Positions 26,071-27,283 of a DNA stretch of 27,283 nucleotides are shown piece by piece (positions within the stretch are counted from its first letter, which is position 1; every line of letters begins with the position of its first letter). This DNA comes from a bacterium. GTDB taxonomy: Bacteria > Actinomycetota > Acidimicrobiia > Acidimicrobiales > CATQHL01. The notes beneath the pieces are model-generated. The model was given only the letters and a program-made list of their open reading frames with translations. It was not told the origin of the DNA and ran no database searches. The position numbers were made by a program, and so were the translations under genes. The stretch is from positions 1 to 27,283 of the forward strand of contig JAPONU010000154.1 of assembly GCA_026713745.1 (NCBI GenBank), written 5' to 3'.

Positions 26071-26559
26071 TCAGTGGGCCGTCGGCTCGTCGCTGAGGAG
26101 GCGCAGGGCGTGGGGTAGCACGTCGAGGACCGCCTCGGTGCATTCCACAGCGCCGCGGGGTGATCCCGGGGTGTTGAGGATCAGGGCCCGGCCGCGGGTG
26201 CCGGCCACGGCCCGGGAGAGCCGCCCCAGCGGGTTCACCAGGCGCATCGCCTCGGCCAGCCCGGGGGCGAGGCGCTCGACGATCTGCCGGGTGCCCTCGG
26301 GCGTGAGGTCTCGCGGCCCGAAACCCGTCCCGCCGGTCGTCACGACCAGACCGGTGAAACCGTCGGTCATGTCGGACAGTGTCCCGGCCACCGATTCGGT
26401 GCCGTCGGCGACGGCGCGCCGCTCCACCACGTCGTAGCCGGCGCCTACCAGCAGCTCCTCGAGGGCATCACCGGAGCGGTCTTCCCGAACCCCGGCGATC
26501 ACCCCATCAGAGACGGTGAGCACCTTGGCCCGCAGCCCGGCAGCACGCAGATCGGTCAC
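26071..26559 (-). CDS. MogA/MoaB-type molybdopterin biosynthesis protein
   Basis: Molybdenum cofactor synthesis: MogA adenylylates molybdopterin before molybdate insertion. 162 aa, MoCF-binding fold. TTGGTGFGPRDLTPEGT (73-89) is the family signature with the substrate-binding GG and Asp, and NTPGSPRGAVEC is the second conserved loop. GTG 26559 is preceded by AGGG. It follows fmt by 40 bases on the same strand. MogA and MoaB cannot be separated from sequence alone. No other molybdopterin gene is present here. Confidence 0.9.
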   Translation of the reverse strand: MTDLRAAGLRAKVLTVSDGVIAGVREDRSGDALEELLVGAGYDVVERRAVADGTESVAGTLSDMTDGFTGLVVTTGGTGFGPRDLTPEGTRQIVERLAPGLAEAMRLVNPLGRLSRAVAGTRGRALILNTPGSPRGAVECTEAVLDVLPHALRLLSDEPTAH

Positions 26560-26599
26560 GTGGCGACCCTACCGGGAGGGCACACGCCGCGGACAACCC

Positions 26600-27283
26600 T
26601 CAGGTGCCGAGCAGACAGGCTCCACCGAGGCGGGCACCTCGGCGCCAGTCGTCGGCCGGCACCGGTTTGCGTCCGGCAGCCTGGACCACCTTGAGACGTA
26701 GGCCACCACTGGCGGTCCCGACCACCAGACCCTGCAGCAGGCCCGGCGGGCCCTCGTGGGTCGCCTCGACGGTTGCCCCCAGAATCCGGAAGCGCTCCCC
26801 CGCCAGCGTGGTCCAAGCCTGGCCCAGGCGGATCTGCCGGTGCAGCTCGGCGGCCGGGCGATCCCAGTCGAGGCGGAGGTCGTCCTCGCCGATCTTGGCG
26901 GCCCAGGTGACCTCCCCCTCCTGCGCCACGGGGTTGCGCGGCCCGCCCTGCAAGAGTTCCACCAGCAGCGGGCAACTCAGATCGACGAGCCGCTCCCGCA
27001 ACTCGACAAGGGTCTCAGCGGGACCGATGGGCGTCGCCGCCTGGGCGTAGAGGGGGCCGGCGTCGAGGGTCTCGGTCAGCGCCATGAGGCTGACACCTGT
27101 GGTGGTGTCACCCGCCAGGATCGCCCGCTCCATCGGCGCGGCACCCCGCCAGCGCGGCAGTAGCGAGAAGTGGACGTTCAGCGCCGGCAGTACGTCGAGC
27201 ACATCGGTGCCGATGAGTCGCCCGTAGGCCACCACCACAGCGCCGTCGGCATCGGCGGCAGCACCCACCGCGTCCTCGGACCG
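26600..27283 (-). CDS. fmt: Methionyl-tRNA formyltransferase, 3' part (5' end outside the window)
   Basis: Formylates initiator Met-tRNA using 10-formyltetrahydrofolate. The 228 residues present start mid-protein and run to TGA at 26600; the frame is open to the last base, so about 80-90 N-terminal residues are missing. NVHFSLLPRWRGAAP has the catalytic Asn-His pair region and SLLPRWRGAAP signature, followed by TLDAGP with the catalytic Asp. The C-terminal tRNA-binding domain (VQAAGRKPVPADDWRRG) follows. GTG 27268 is an internal codon, not the start. Confidence 0.96.
   Translation of the reverse strand, partial: RSEDAVGAAADADGAVVVAYGRLIGTDVLDVLPALNVHFSLLPRWRGAAPMERAILAGDTTTGVSLMALTETLDAGPLYAQAATPIGPAETLVELRERLVDLSCPLLVELLQGGPRNPVAQEGEVTWAAKIGEDDLRLDWDRPAAELHRQIRLGQAWTTLAGERFRILGATVEATHEGPPGLLQGLVVGTASGGLRLKVVQAAGRKPVPADDWRRGARLGGACLLGT

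Overview
The window is GC-rich, densely coded, and reads as a chromosome segment from a member of the Actinomycetota. An Acidimicrobiia-like lineage is my best guess, but I have not placed it phylogenetically. Supporting points are the gene order infC-rpmI-rplT-rRNA methyltransferase-pheST-argCJBDFRGH with mpg and tyrS further along (the backbone found in Mycobacterium and Streptomyces), a DUF222/HNH gene, a DUF1844-like gene beside infC, a PASTA-bearing class A PBP, and many GTG starts and stop/start overlaps.

Layout, left to right. Positions 1-350 hold the 5' part of a 16S rRNA gene on the minus strand, with a leader and a candidate promoter to about 713. tyrS (minus) diverges from a plus-strand pair, a class A penicillin-binding protein and an unknown single-pass membrane protein. 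A MOSC-domain gene and mpg (minus) follow. Then comes the arginine operon, transcribed right to left: argC, argJ, argB, argD, argF, argR, argG, argH, with mpg at its end. Almost every junction overlaps or is very short; the exception is argB-argD, which holds a 148-bp spacer with a palindromic repeat and three 21-bp tandem units. The operon starts at an AT-rich promoter with an ARG-box-like site and apparently no leader. Upstream lies the translation cluster pheT, pheS, a SpoU-type methyltransferase, rplT, rpmI and infC, also on the minus strand.

The right end is more accessory. A DUF1844-like gene (plus) converges on a decayed DUF222-HNH gene (minus). About 480 bp without a gene follows, carrying a strong-looking minus-strand promoter and a perfect CRP-type palindrome, then a lone long-form hisG (plus). 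A compact restriction-modification pair (minus) has its own AT-rich upstream region. A molybdopterin-biosynthesis MogA/MoaB-type gene and the 3' part of fmt (both minus) close the window.

The arginine genes encode the acetylated pathway from N-acetylglutamate to arginine. ArgJ probably recycles the acetyl group, and ArgR is encoded in the operon it probably represses. The most useful leads are the ArgR-site/leaderless promoter of argC, a probable non-canonical ATA start for infC, the unassigned restriction-modification pair, the CRP-like site upstream of hisG, and the covarying palindromic repeats. I found no CRISPR array, transposase, tRNA or obvious novel multi-gene defence system beyond the restriction-modification pair.
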